Below are positions 1-8,619 of a stretch of DNA of 64,000 nucleotides, in pieces (within the stretch, counting starts at the first letter, position 1; each line of letters starts with the position of its first letter). The DNA is from DATJPD01 sp035506575 (lineage in GTDB: Bacteria > Pseudomonadota > Alphaproteobacteria > CACIAM-22H2). The stretch lies in NCBI GenBank assembly GCA_035506575.1, contig DATJPD010000183.1:1-64000 (forward strand), given 5' to 3'. The position numbers and the translations under genes were made by a program. The notes under the pieces are model-generated. The model had not been told where the DNA came from. It saw only the letters and a program-made list of their open reading frames with translations, and made no database searches.

Positions 1-1398
1 CTTTCCGGCGGTGCCGGGACGCGGCTCTGGCCGCTGTCACGGGCACTCTATCCCAAGCAACTCCTGCAGCTCGCGTCCGACCGTACTCTGATCCAGGAGA
101 CCGCGGCGCGGAGCGTCAATGATGCGGGGTTCGATGCACCCGTCGTGATTTGCAACGACGAGCATCGGTTCATCATCGATGAACAGTTGCAGCAGATCGG
201 CATCCAGCCGCGCCGGATCCTGCTTGAGCCGGTTGCGCGCAACACGGCGCCGGCCATCGCCGCCGTCGCCTTCTGGCTGATGACGATCGATTCGGACCCG
301 ATCATGCTTATCCAGCCGTCGGATCACCTGATCGGCTCTCCGGATGAGTTTCACCGCGCCGTCCTGAAGGGCCTTGGCGCGGCGCAAGCCGGACGTCTCG
401 TGACGTTCGGCATCAAGCCGACACGGCCCGAGACGGGATACGGCTACATTCAGGCCGGTCCGGCGCTCGACGGCGTCGACGACCTTCGCTCCGTCGACAA
501 GTTCGTCGAGAAGCCCGATCCGGCGACGGCGCAGCGCTTCGTGGACAGCGGCGCGTTCTACTGGAACAGCGGCATTTTCCTGCTGAGCGCCAAGCACTAT
601 TTGGACGAGCTGCACCGCCTCCATCCGGCTATGTACGACGCATGCACCAGGGCGGTGAAGGGCGGAAAGGAGGATCTCAATTTCTTCCGGCTCGAGCCAG
701 GTTCATTTGCCGACGCACCCGCCTTGTCCATCGACCGCGCCGTCATGGAGCACACCGATCGCGCGGCCGTCGTCGCGGTCGACATGGCATGGAGCGACAT
801 CGGTTCGTGGCGTGCCTTGCGCGACGTCAACGACCGCGATCCCGACGGCAATGTCGTGCACGGCGACGTCGTTCTCGACCGCGTCCGGAACTCCTATGTC
901 CGCGCCGACGGGCATCTGGTGGCAGCCATTGGTCTCGACGATGTCATCATCGTATCCACCGACGATGCGGTGCTGGTCGCGAACGCAGACGACGCGGCGT
1001 CGGTGTCGGGCGTGGTCGAGGCGTTGCGCAAGAGAAACCGGCCGGAGCCCAACCAGCATCGAACGATCTATCGCCCGTGGGGCTACTATCGCACTGTCGA
1101 CGCGGGCGACCGGTTTCAGGTCAAGCGCATCATGGTAAAGCCGGGTGCCAAGCTCAGCCTCCAGAAGCACTTCCATCGCGCCGAGCACTGGGTCGTGGTG
1201 CAAGGCACGGCCATGGTCCGGCGCGGGCAGGACACGATGCTCGTGCACGAGAACGAGTCGGTTTACATCCCGATCGGGGCCGAGCACCGCCTGGAAAACC
1301 CCGGCAAGCTGCCACTCCACCTGATCGAGGTGCAGTCCGGAGCCTATCTCGGCGAAGACGACATCGTGCGGATCGCGGACAATTATGGCCGCACCTGA
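1..1398 (+). CDS. manC: Mannose-1-phosphate guanylyltransferase / mannose-6-phosphate isomerase (5' end cut by window)
   Basis: Makes GDP-mannose, the precursor for the Gmd branch encoded further on; the family's C-terminal half also interconverts fructose-6-P and mannose-6-P. The reading frame is open from base 1, which already encodes the nucleotide-binding signature LSGGAGTRLWPLSR, so only a few N-terminal codons are missing. The sugar-binding motif FVEKPD is at about codon 168, and a C-terminal type II isomerase cupin is seen around codons 380-460 (KPGAKLSLQKHFH). With 465 codons present, the length fits full ManC/AlgA/XanB bifunctional enzymes. The stop overlaps the galE start by 14 bases, so the two are translationally linked. 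The family call is firm; the isomerase activity is inferred from the cupin. Confidence 0.95.
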   Translation, partial: LSGGAGTRLWPLSRALYPKQLLQLASDRTLIQETAARSVNDAGFDAPVVICNDEHRFIIDEQLQQIGIQPRRILLEPVARNTAPAIAAVAFWLMTIDSDPIMLIQPSDHLIGSPDEFHRAVLKGLGAAQAGRLVTFGIKPTRPETGYGYIQAGPALDGVDDLRSVDKFVEKPDPATAQRFVDSGAFYWNSGIFLLSAKHYLDELHRLHPAMYDACTRAVKGGKEDLNFFRLEPGSFADAPALSIDRAVMEHTDRAAVVAVDMAWSDIGSWRALRDVNDRDPDGNVVHGDVVLDRVRNSYVRADGHLVAAIGLDDVIIVSTDDAVLVANADDAASVSGVVEALRKRNRPEPNQHRTIYRPWGYYRTVDAGDRFQVKRIMVKPGAKLSLQKHFHRAEHWVVVQGTAMVRRGQDTMLVHENESVYIPIGAEHRLENPGKLPLHLIEVQSGAYLGEDDIVRIADNYGRT

Positions 1399-2422
1399 GG
1401 CCGAGCGGAGCGTCCTCGTCACGGGCGGGGCGGGTTATATCGGCAGCCATGTCTGCAAGGCGCTGGCGGCGGCGGGCTATAGTCCGGTCACCTACGACAA
1501 TCTCTCCGAAGGTCATCGTTGGGCGGTGCGCTGGGGCCCGCTCGAGCGCGGCAACCTCTCGCATACCGCCCGCATTGAGAATGTGATCCGGCGCTACCGG
1601 CCGGCGGCCGTCATTCATCTCGCGGGGGTCATCGCGGCGGGCGAGTCGGTGGGCGATCCGGCCAAATACTACGAGATCAACGTCGGCGGTACGCTCAACC
1701 TCCTGGGCGTGATGCGCCAACAGGGGGTCGACCGGATCGTGTTTTCCTCGAGTGCTGCGGTTTATGGCGAACCACACTCGACGCCGATCACCGAGGTTCA
1801 TCCGCTGGCGCCGGTCAATCCATACGGCGCCGGGAAGCTCGCCTGCGAGCGCATGATCCAGGATTTCTCCGCCGCGTACGGGTTGCGATCCATCGCCCTG
1901 CGCTATTTCAACGCGGCAGGCGCTGATCCGGCCGGGGACATCGGCGAGGCGCATCGCGTCGAGACCCATCTTGTGCCACTGGTGCTGGGCGCGGCGTTGG
2001 GTGAGCGGCCGCACGTGTCGGTTTACGGCACCGATTATCCGACGCGGGACGGGACGTGCGTGCGCGATTACATCCACGTCTCCGATCTCGCCGCCGCACA
2101 TGTCCTGGCCATGGAATACGTGCGCGAGCAGCCGGGCTCTCACGTGTTCAATCTCGGCACGGGCACGGGGGCGACGGTCGCCGAGGTGATCGCCACTGCC
2201 CGGCGCGTATCGGGGCGGGCGATCGACGTGCGCAACCGGTCTCGTCGGGCTGGTGATCCGGCGGTGCTGGTGGCCGATGCGGCGCGTGCCAAGGACCGCT
2301 TGGGCTGGGCTCCGAAGCACACGGAGCTTGAGCAGGTGATTTCGAGCGCCTGGCGGTGGCATACCCGGGAAAACCCATTATGGGCGTCCAGCGGTATCAA
2401 AAAACCACACAGAGTGGCATAA
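1385..2422 (+). CDS. galE: UDP-glucose 4-epimerase (GalE family)
   Basis: Extended short-chain dehydrogenase that interconverts UDP-glucose and UDP-galactose with bound NAD, supplying galactose-type units to the polysaccharide. The 345-residue product starts with the glycine-rich NAD motif VTGGAGYIGSH (residues 12-22), has the SSSAAVYG strand with the catalytic serine near residue 124, and the active-site YGAGK (Tyr-x3-Lys) near residue 148. The usual GalE C-terminal features are present, including RYFNAAGAD and the YPTRDGTCVRDYIHV block. The ATG lies inside manC and has only a weak Shine-Dalgarno, so coupled translation is likely. A specificity for N-acetylated sugars (GalE versus Gne type) cannot be read from sequence alone. 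Confidence 0.93.
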   Translation: MAAPEAERSVLVTGGAGYIGSHVCKALAAAGYSPVTYDNLSEGHRWAVRWGPLERGNLSHTARIENVIRRYRPAAVIHLAGVIAAGESVGDPAKYYEINVGGTLNLLGVMRQQGVDRIVFSSSAAVYGEPHSTPITEVHPLAPVNPYGAGKLACERMIQDFSAAYGLRSIALRYFNAAGADPAGDIGEAHRVETHLVPLVLGAALGERPHVSVYGTDYPTRDGTCVRDYIHVSDLAAAHVLAMEYVREQPGSHVFNLGTGTGATVAEVIATARRVSGRAIDVRNRSRRAGDPAVLVADAARAKDRLGWAPKHTELEQVISSAWRWHTRENPLWASSGIKKPHRVA

Positions 2423-2549
2423 ATGCCTGAGCGTGACATAAAAGCTGCGCTGTCCCATCCAGCCCCTTGCGTCAGCCGCCACTCCTTCGCTACATCCAGA
2501 GGCCGAATCTAACCGGCCGGTCAACGGCCTAGAATGCGGAGGTGGTGGG

Positions 2550-3911
2550 GTGAGACGGACGATCTTGTCCCTGGCCGTGTTAAGCGCGCTCGTCAGCGCC
2601 ACGGCCCAAGCGCAGATTTCCTTGACCCGTCCCGGCGGTGGTCCTGAAGAGAATACGCCGTCGGGCGCTCCGACGCTGCCTCCAATCCCCGTCCCTCCGG
2701 GACCGCCCAAAGCGGCGGCGCCCGATGAGGTCCAGCGCGGCGATACGGTGCTGTCGCGGCCGCGGCCGGACTACGATCCGATCGGACAGCGGGTCGGCGG
2801 TTTCATCCTCTATTCGGACCTCAGCGCGCAGGAGACCTGGAACAGCAACGTCTTCTATACGCCGAACAACACCAAGGGCGACTTCATCACCGCCATCAAC
2901 CCGAGCGTCGACCTGAAGTCGAACTGGAACGTCCACGCGCTGAACTTCCACGGCGACCTCGACGAGGTGATTTACTCGAAATACACCCAGAACAACTTCT
3001 TCGACTACACGCTGGGATCCGACGGGCGCCTCGATATCTATAACGACGCGCGGCTTTTTGCCGGCGTGGGATACGCGGTCCGGCACTTGCCGCTGTATTC
3101 GCCGAACAATATTCCCAACACGCAGGCGCCGGTCCAATACTCGGATACGTCGGCCACGCTTGCCGGCGAAAAGGAGTTCAACCGCCTGTCGTTCCGGCTC
3201 GACACGAACTTCGACCGCTACGACTACAAGGACGCGGTGCTGACGTCGGCGGCCGGCGGGGGCATCAGCCGGCAAAGCCTCGAGAACTACGACGAAGAGA
3301 AGGTCGGCCTGAAGACGTCATACGAGCTGACGCCGGGACGGCAGGTCTACGTGCTCACGGCCGGCGACTTTCGCAACTACGACAACAGCAGCGATCTCAA
3401 CGGCTTCAACCGCACCTCGAGCGGCTACACGGCCGCCGTGGGTACCCGATACGACATCACCGGCATCACGTTCATCGACGGCTATATCGGCTATCGGCAC
3501 CAGTCGTATGATGATCGGCGGCTGTCCACGATGAACGGCCCGGCCGCCGGGCTTCAGGTGACCTGGAACGTTACGCGGCTGACGACCGTGACCGGCTCGG
3601 TCACCCGCGACATCCAGGAGACGATCCTGGCGAATTCGTCGGGATACTTCGCAACCCTCGCCCAGGTGAAGGTCGACCACGAGCTGTTGCGGAATCTGCT
3701 GCTGAACGCCTCGATCGGATACGAGAACGACGATTTCAACACCATCGGCCGCAACGATGACTATTATCTCGCGGGCGTCGGGGCAAAATACCTCATCAAC
3801 CATAACTTCTGGATTTCCGGCGGATACAACTTCGCGCACCGCGATTCGAACGTCGCCGGCACCAATTTCGACGACCACATCATCACAACTCGGATCAGCG
3901 CGCACCTTTAA
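2550..3911 (+). CDS. Outer-membrane beta-barrel protein of an exopolysaccharide locus
   Basis: 453 residues from a GTG start placed 6 bases after a strong GGAGGT (2538-2543). Residues 1-22 form a cleavable signal peptide ending TAQAQ, followed by a proline-rich linker (about 32-55). From about residue 85 the sequence is alternating aromatic/polar beta strands rich in Tyr, Asn and Asp, ending in RISAHL, typical of a barrel. Proteins of this BBP2-like type often sit in alphaproteobacterial polysaccharide clusters beside Wza- and Wzc-like genes. A plausible role is an outer-membrane channel or assembly partner for the polymer, especially because the adjacent Wza-like protein is short. A strong terminator follows the stop. 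The barrel is clear; the role is inferred from position. Confidence 0.8.
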   Translation: MRRTILSLAVLSALVSATAQAQISLTRPGGGPEENTPSGAPTLPPIPVPPGPPKAAAPDEVQRGDTVLSRPRPDYDPIGQRVGGFILYSDLSAQETWNSNVFYTPNNTKGDFITAINPSVDLKSNWNVHALNFHGDLDEVIYSKYTQNNFFDYTLGSDGRLDIYNDARLFAGVGYAVRHLPLYSPNNIPNTQAPVQYSDTSATLAGEKEFNRLSFRLDTNFDRYDYKDAVLTSAAGGGISRQSLENYDEEKVGLKTSYELTPGRQVYVLTAGDFRNYDNSSDLNGFNRTSSGYTAAVGTRYDITGITFIDGYIGYRHQSYDDRRLSTMNGPAAGLQVTWNVTRLTTVTGSVTRDIQETILANSSGYFATLAQVKVDHELLRNLLLNASIGYENDDFNTIGRNDDYYLAGVGAKYLINHNFWISGGYNFAHRDSNVAGTNFDDHIITTRISAHL

Positions 3912-3936
3912 CGATAAGAGCGCTGTACCTTACCTC

Positions 3937-3965
3937 AACGGCGGGGCACCACCCCGCCGTTTTGT
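3937..3965 (+). terminator. Rho-independent terminator after the beta-barrel gene
   Basis: A perfect 8-bp GC stem (CGGCGGGG at 3939-3946 with CCCCGCCG at 3952-3959), extended by two A-T pairs, closes a 5-base loop and runs into TTTTGTTTT. It begins 25 bases after the stop at 3911 and separates the manC-galE-barrel block from the wza/wzc operon. Confidence 0.85.
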
Positions 3966-4455
3966 TTTCGCCTGCGAAACCCGCGCCGTTCTGACGCGCA
4001 GCCTCACACGGTCTCACCGCAGCGTCACTCATTCTCGATGTCGTGGCGCTCGCATTCACACGAGACGACGCCTCCTACTACGTGCGACTGGGTAGCAGCG
4101 AGCGCCTCACCGAAGAACCGGCGGATGCGCCCCGGCGATTTCGCCGCGGCGGCGTCGGAGCAAATTACCACTCGGGTCACGTTTGATCGCAGCGCCAATT
4201 GGCGTGCGGCTCTAACGAAATCAGCGCCATACGGGGCGAGCCCGACCCGCTTCGCCTCAGATCGACAGTGGGCGTTCTCCCTATAAGTGCTGACGGCACA
4301 ATGGGTTTGCCCCGGTTTGGTCACACCCAGGTTTTTGGGATTGCTGTTAGAAGCGGTCGTCGTGACGCATTGAGAGCGACGGAGATTTGAACCGCGTCAC
4401 ACGACATTTCACGCGAGGGGAACCTTTCGTCGCTTCATAGAATTGGGTGGCGCAC
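3966..4455. other. Long intergenic region, probable promoter region of the export/assembly operon
   Basis: About 490 bases with no convincing gene; short open frames here lack ribosome binding sites and family features. It holds two copies of GTCACAC (4320-4326 and 4396-4402, 76 bases apart) upstream of the wza-like gene. Similar GTCACA/GTGACA words occur in other gaps of the locus, so they are candidate regulator sites. I could not assign a clear -35/-10 pair. Confidence 0.4.
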
Positions 4456-5073
4456 ATGATTGGATCGATCACGAAGGCTTCGTTGCGCCGCATTGTCAGT
4501 GCGGCCTCTATCGTCGGACTTGTCGCTATTGTCGCCTCGGGCGGCGTGCAGGCCCAACAGGCAGTGCCGCAATCCGCGGCCGTGTCGCCTGGGGGGCAGG
4601 CAGGCCAATCGCCCGATTATCGGCTCGGGCCCGGTGACCGGCTCCGTATCATCGTCTTTGGCCAGAAGGACATGACGGGCGAATTCGCCGTCGATGGAAC
4701 GGGCTTGCTCTCATTTCCGCTGATCGGACAGATCAAAGCCGGCGGTTTGACGGCCGAAGGTCTCGAGCGCGAGATCACCAACAAGCTCAAACCCGACTAT
4801 CTGCGCGATCCAAAGGTCAGCGTCGTCGTGCTGACATATCGGCCGTTCTATATCGTCGGCGAGGTCAAGACGCCGGGCAGCTACGCCTACGTCACGGGCA
4901 TGAGCGTCATCAACGCCGTCGCCCTGGCCGGAGGGTTCACCTATCGCGCCAAGGAGAGTTCGTTCTATCTCGATCGTACCGGCAGGGACGGCAAGAAATC
5001 GCGGATCGATGCCGGACCGGATACGCAAGTTCAACCAGGCGACGTCATCACCGTTCGGGAGCGGTATTTCTGA
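4456..5073 (+). CDS. Polysaccharide export protein, short Wza-like (Poly_export plus SLBB)
   Basis: 205-residue exported protein of the outer-membrane polysaccharide export family. After an N-terminal hydrophobic signal (about residues 12-36), the Poly_export domain begins at YRLGPGDRLRIIVFG, followed by one SLBB-like unit (FYIVGEVKTPGSYAY) and a closing PGDVITVRERYF. It is about half the length of E. coli Wza (379 residues), and no lipobox cysteine is visible. It therefore probably forms a periplasmic ring without the C-terminal helical outer-membrane pore, which the preceding beta-barrel might provide. ATG 4456 is chosen because GGGTGG stands 5 bases upstream; GTG 4447 is in frame. The stop overlaps the next ATG as TGATG. 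Confidence 0.85.
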   Translation: MIGSITKASLRRIVSAASIVGLVAIVASGGVQAQQAVPQSAAVSPGGQAGQSPDYRLGPGDRLRIIVFGQKDMTGEFAVDGTGLLSFPLIGQIKAGGLTAEGLEREITNKLKPDYLRDPKVSVVVLTYRPFYIVGEVKTPGSYAYVTGMSVINAVALAGGFTYRAKESSFYLDRTGRDGKKSRIDAGPDTQVQPGDVITVRERYF

Positions 5074-7385
5074 TGCAACTACCAGATCGCGCACGTCCTC
5101 GTCGGCCCGCCCTGCACGAACAAGTTGCGGCCCTGGCCCCGCCGGTGATGCCGGCGGCGGAAGGGCGGGAAGATTTCTTCGAAATCCTCCGCAAGCTGTG
5201 GCGGCACCGCTACATCGTGCTCGGCTGCGCGGCGGTGATCGCCGGTCTCGGCGCTCTGATCGTTCTCAGGATGCCGTCCTACTACGTCGCTGAAGCGCGC
5301 GTGCTGGTGGGGGTCCCGGAAACCCGGATCTACAATATCGAGCCGTACCAGGTATCCGACAATATCGGGCTGGATGCCGACCGCGTGCAGAACGAAGAGT
5401 TCATCATGCAGTCGCGCAGTCTCGCACAACAGGTGATCGACCAGTTGAATCTGGCGAAAGACCCGGAATTCAATCCGTGGCTCCCCCCTCCGCACAGCTG
5501 GAGGGATTACCTCTACGTCGAGAAATATCTGAATCCGCTGAATTACATCCCGGCGTCGTGGACCAACTGGATGCACTCGACCGGGTCCGGCCTCACTCCG
5601 GAGGACGCAGCGAAGCGTGAGGCCATGCGGCGGCAAGACCGTATCGTCGACGTCTTCCTCAACCACGTGGACGTCGCAACGCTCGGCCGGTCGCACATCA
5701 TCAGCGTCCAATTCTCATCGGTCGATCCCTACAAATCGGCAAAAATCGCCAACGCGCTCGCGTCTGCTTATCTGCAACAGCAGCGTCAGCAGAAGGTGGC
5801 GACGACGAACCGGGTCGAAGGCTATCTGACAGACCGGATCAAGGAGCTGCGCGACCAAGTTGAGGCCTCCGAGCAGGCCGTGGCCCAATATCGCAAGGAG
5901 AATGGCCTTTACAACACCGGGAAGGACACGGGCCTGACCTCGCAGCAGCTGGGCGAGCTCAACTCGCAGCTCATCATGGCCCAGACGGCGAAAGCCGAGG
6001 CCGATGCGCGCCTGCACGAGGCCATCTCGATGAAGGGTCAGGGCGTGCAGGGCAGCGGGCCGGATTCTGTCCCTGATGTCCTGAAGAATCCGCTGATCCA
6101 AAGCCTGAAGCAGCAGCAGGCACAGGCGGCCGCGACCCTCGCCGACCTGGCCGCGCAATACGGTCCGCGCCATCCCCTGATCGTCAACGCACGCGCGCAG
6201 GTCGCGGACATCAGCGCCAAGATCTCGCGAGAGATGAACCATGTCATCGACGGCATTCGCCAGGAGGCGCGGACGGCGGACGCTCGCTATGCCGCCTTGC
6301 AGGGCGATCTCAATCGCCTGCAGACCACGATGGGCGGCGTCAACGAGAAGACGATCCATCTCGAGGCGCTCGAGCGTGACGCCACGGTCAATCGCAACCT
6401 CCTCGAGGCGATGCTGAGCCGCCTCAAGGAAACCTATGGGCGCCAGGAGCTGCAGCAGGCCGATGCACGGCTCGTGTCCGAAGCGGCACCGCCAGAGCTC
6501 CCGTCCTATCCGCCCAAGGGACTGATCCTGGCTCTCACGGGAGCCGCGGGGCTGCTGCTGGGCGCATTGGTGGCGTTGACCCGCGAGAACGTGGACCGCA
6601 CGTTCCGGGTCAGCGAGCAGGTGGAGGCAGCGACGGGACTGCCGGTCATCTCGATGGTCCCGAGCGTGGACGGCGCCACGCCGCCGACGGTGCACGTGTT
6701 GCGGCATCCGGTTTCGGCCTATAGCGAGGCCCTGCGCCGGGTCCATATCGGGCTCGAGCTTGCCGACCCCGATCATTCGCCGAAGACGATCCTGTTCACG
6801 TCGGCGGCACCCGCCGAAGGAAAGTCGGTGATGGTCGCATCGTTGGGGCGCCTGCTGGCCAGCAATGGCAAGCGGGTGCTGTTGATCGACTGCGACTGGC
6901 GTTGCCCGAACCTGCATCGGCTGTTCCGCTGTCCGAACAAGGGCGGGCTTGCGGCTCTGCTCAACGAGGACGAGACGAACCTTCACGAGATCATCTACAA
7001 CGACTCGCTCTCGGGCCTGGATCTCATCGTCGCCGGCGTGTGGAATCCGCAATCCATCCACAAGCTCACGGCAGAGCGGATGCGGTTGATCCTCCAGACG
7101 TTCGCGAAGAACTACGACATCGTCATCCTCGACAGCCCGCCGATTCTGGTGGGGGCGGAAGTTCTGACCCTGTCCCGGATGGTCGACAAGGTGTCGTTCG
7201 TGCTGCGCTGGGGCCATACCCGGCGCGAGATCGCGCTCGAGGCGCTTAAGCAGCTCATCGACGCGCAGGGTGACGTTGCGGGTGTGGTCATGTCGCGCGT
7301 CGATCCGCGGCGGTATCGCGAATATGCGTACGGCAGCGGCATGAACTACGAGTACGTGAGGCCCGCCCTCATCAGCGTTGGGTGA
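5073..7385 (+). CDS. Wzc-like polysaccharide co-polymerase / bacterial tyrosine kinase
   Basis: 770-residue inner-membrane protein that controls polymer length and export with the Wza-like protein. The N-terminal Wzz domain has a membrane helix near residues 45-65 and a long coiled-coil periplasmic part (about 230-450); a second helix lies near 487-508. The cytoplasmic BY-kinase has Walker A AAPAEGKS (about 577-584), Walker A' VLLIDCDWR (about 601) and Walker B IVILDSPP (about 683). The tail carries a tyrosine cluster (RRYREYAYGSGMNYEYV), the usual autophosphorylation region. It overlaps the preceding gene by one base. The family call is secure; regulation by phosphorylation is known for the family and inferred here. 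Confidence 0.93.
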   Translation: MQLPDRARPRRPALHEQVAALAPPVMPAAEGREDFFEILRKLWRHRYIVLGCAAVIAGLGALIVLRMPSYYVAEARVLVGVPETRIYNIEPYQVSDNIGLDADRVQNEEFIMQSRSLAQQVIDQLNLAKDPEFNPWLPPPHSWRDYLYVEKYLNPLNYIPASWTNWMHSTGSGLTPEDAAKREAMRRQDRIVDVFLNHVDVATLGRSHIISVQFSSVDPYKSAKIANALASAYLQQQRQQKVATTNRVEGYLTDRIKELRDQVEASEQAVAQYRKENGLYNTGKDTGLTSQQLGELNSQLIMAQTAKAEADARLHEAISMKGQGVQGSGPDSVPDVLKNPLIQSLKQQQAQAAATLADLAAQYGPRHPLIVNARAQVADISAKISREMNHVIDGIRQEARTADARYAALQGDLNRLQTTMGGVNEKTIHLEALERDATVNRNLLEAMLSRLKETYGRQELQQADARLVSEAAPPELPSYPPKGLILALTGAAGLLLGALVALTRENVDRTFRVSEQVEAATGLPVISMVPSVDGATPPTVHVLRHPVSAYSEALRRVHIGLELADPDHSPKTILFTSAAPAEGKSVMVASLGRLLASNGKRVLLIDCDWRCPNLHRLFRCPNKGGLAALLNEDETNLHEIIYNDSLSGLDLIVAGVWNPQSIHKLTAERMRLILQTFAKNYDIVILDSPPILVGAEVLTLSRMVDKVSFVLRWGHTRREIALEALKQLIDAQGDVAGVVMSRVDPRRYREYAYGSGMNYEYVRPALISVG

Positions 7386-7392
7386 GAGTCTC

Positions 7393-8619
7393 ATGCGGCG
7401 GCTGCTTCCGCGCGAGGCACTGTTCATCACGCAGTACTACCGGCCGGAGATGATCGGTTCCGGGCCGTTCTGCAGCGACCTGGCGGAGTGGTTGAACCAG
7501 AAGGGTTACCGCGTCACGGTCCTGACAGTGCAACCGCATTATCCGTTCGGCCAAAGCTTCCCGGGCTATGGATCCGACGGGCCGGCACGAGAGGTTCTGA
7601 ACGGAGTGCGGGTCGAGCGGCTGCGCAGCTGGCTTCCCAAGCGCGGCTCCGCGACGTCTCGCATCCTGGCCGACGCCTGCTTCGCGGCCACCGGGCTGGC
7701 GACGCTGTTGCGGCGGCAAGTGAGGCGGAGCCCGCTCGTGGTCTCGCTCTGCCCCTCCATCCTTGGCGTGGCGCTGGGCATGCTGGCCCGCCGGGCAGGG
7801 GGCCGACATATCGCGGTGGTCCACGATATCCAGTCGGGACTCGCGCGCGGATTGGGCATGGTGGGAAGCGGCTGGCTCTTGCGCCTGATGCGCTGGTGCG
7901 AAAAACGCGTGCTGAACAGTGTCGACCTGGTCGCGGTGCTGACCGACGAAATGCGTCAGCAGCTGCGCGCCGCCGGCGTGACGAGCCCCATCGAGGTCAT
8001 CCCGATCTGGGTCGACACCGGTCGAATATGGCCGGTCGACATACTTCACGACCGCCCGCTCACGATCCTGTACAGCGGCAATCTGGGGAAGAAACAGGGC
8101 TTGGGCCAGATTATCGCTCTTGCCGAGGCATTGCGTGACGAGCGCCCTGACATCCAGATCGTGGTCCGCGGGAACGGCAGCCAAGCGGAGGCGCTCAAGT
8201 CTGAAATAGACGCGAAGGGACTCAAGAACGTCCGGCTGACCGACCTCTTGCCGCCCGAGCACCTGAGCCGTGGGTTGGCCGAGGGTGACATCCACCTCGT
8301 TCCCCAGGATCCGGAAGGCGCCGAGTTCGCCGTGCCATCGAAAATCTTCAGCGTCATGGCAGCCGGCCGGCCGTTCATCGCGACAGCCCGGCCGGGAAGC
8401 CCGTTGTCGCGGCTGCAGCAGATGAGTGGCGCGTTCTTGTGCGCTCCACCGAACGATGCGAATGCCTTTGCCCGGGCCGTGCTGACGCTTGCAGACGACG
8501 CGCAATCGCGCGCGGAGCTGGGCGCGCGCGGACGGCAGTTCGTGGAAAAGAACTTCTCGAAGTCGAAGGTTCTCGGCGACTTCACCTCTTTGATCGAAGC
8601 GCTCTATGCCGGGCACTGA
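7393..8619 (+). CDS. Glycosyltransferase, GT4 type (WcaI-like)
   Basis: 408-residue cytoplasmic GT-B glycosyltransferase. The N-terminus FITQYYRPEMIGSGPF and the following HPYP-type segment (VQPHYPFGQSF) are characteristic of WcaI-like enzymes. The C-terminal domain shows the donor-binding fold with ILYSGNLGKKQGLGQI (about residue 220) and the acidic PEGAEFAVPSKIFSVMAAGRP block (about 305-325). ATG 7393 is preferred to the in-frame TTG at 7378, because GGTGAGAG precedes it and homologues begin near this point. It starts 7 bases after wzc and is overlapped by the next gene, so it belongs to the same operon. Donor and acceptor are unknown. Confidence 0.88.
   Translation: MRRLLPREALFITQYYRPEMIGSGPFCSDLAEWLNQKGYRVTVLTVQPHYPFGQSFPGYGSDGPAREVLNGVRVERLRSWLPKRGSATSRILADACFAATGLATLLRRQVRRSPLVVSLCPSILGVALGMLARRAGGRHIAVVHDIQSGLARGLGMVGSGWLLRLMRWCEKRVLNSVDLVAVLTDEMRQQLRAAGVTSPIEVIPIWVDTGRIWPVDILHDRPLTILYSGNLGKKQGLGQIIALAEALRDERPDIQIVVRGNGSQAEALKSEIDAKGLKNVRLTDLLPPEHLSRGLAEGDIHLVPQDPEGAEFAVPSKIFSVMAAGRPFIATARPGSPLSRLQQMSGAFLCAPPNDANAFARAVLTLADDAQSRAELGARGRQFVEKNFSKSKVLGDFTSLIEALYAGH

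Noticed and set aside
1154..2362. 402-codon open frame antisense to manC/galE
   Set aside because: Both sense genes have complete family motifs; the antisense product is low-complexity and motif-free.
2416..2427. Small palindrome GGCAT-AA-ATGCC over the galE stop
   Set aside because: Only 5-base arms, no neighbouring copies and no promoter geometry; likely chance.
5715..7430. 571-codon open frame antisense to the wzc-like gene
   Set aside because: It mirrors a well-supported kinase gene, is rich in Arg/His/Gln with no domain motifs, and has no ribosome binding site; it is a GC3-driven antisense frame.
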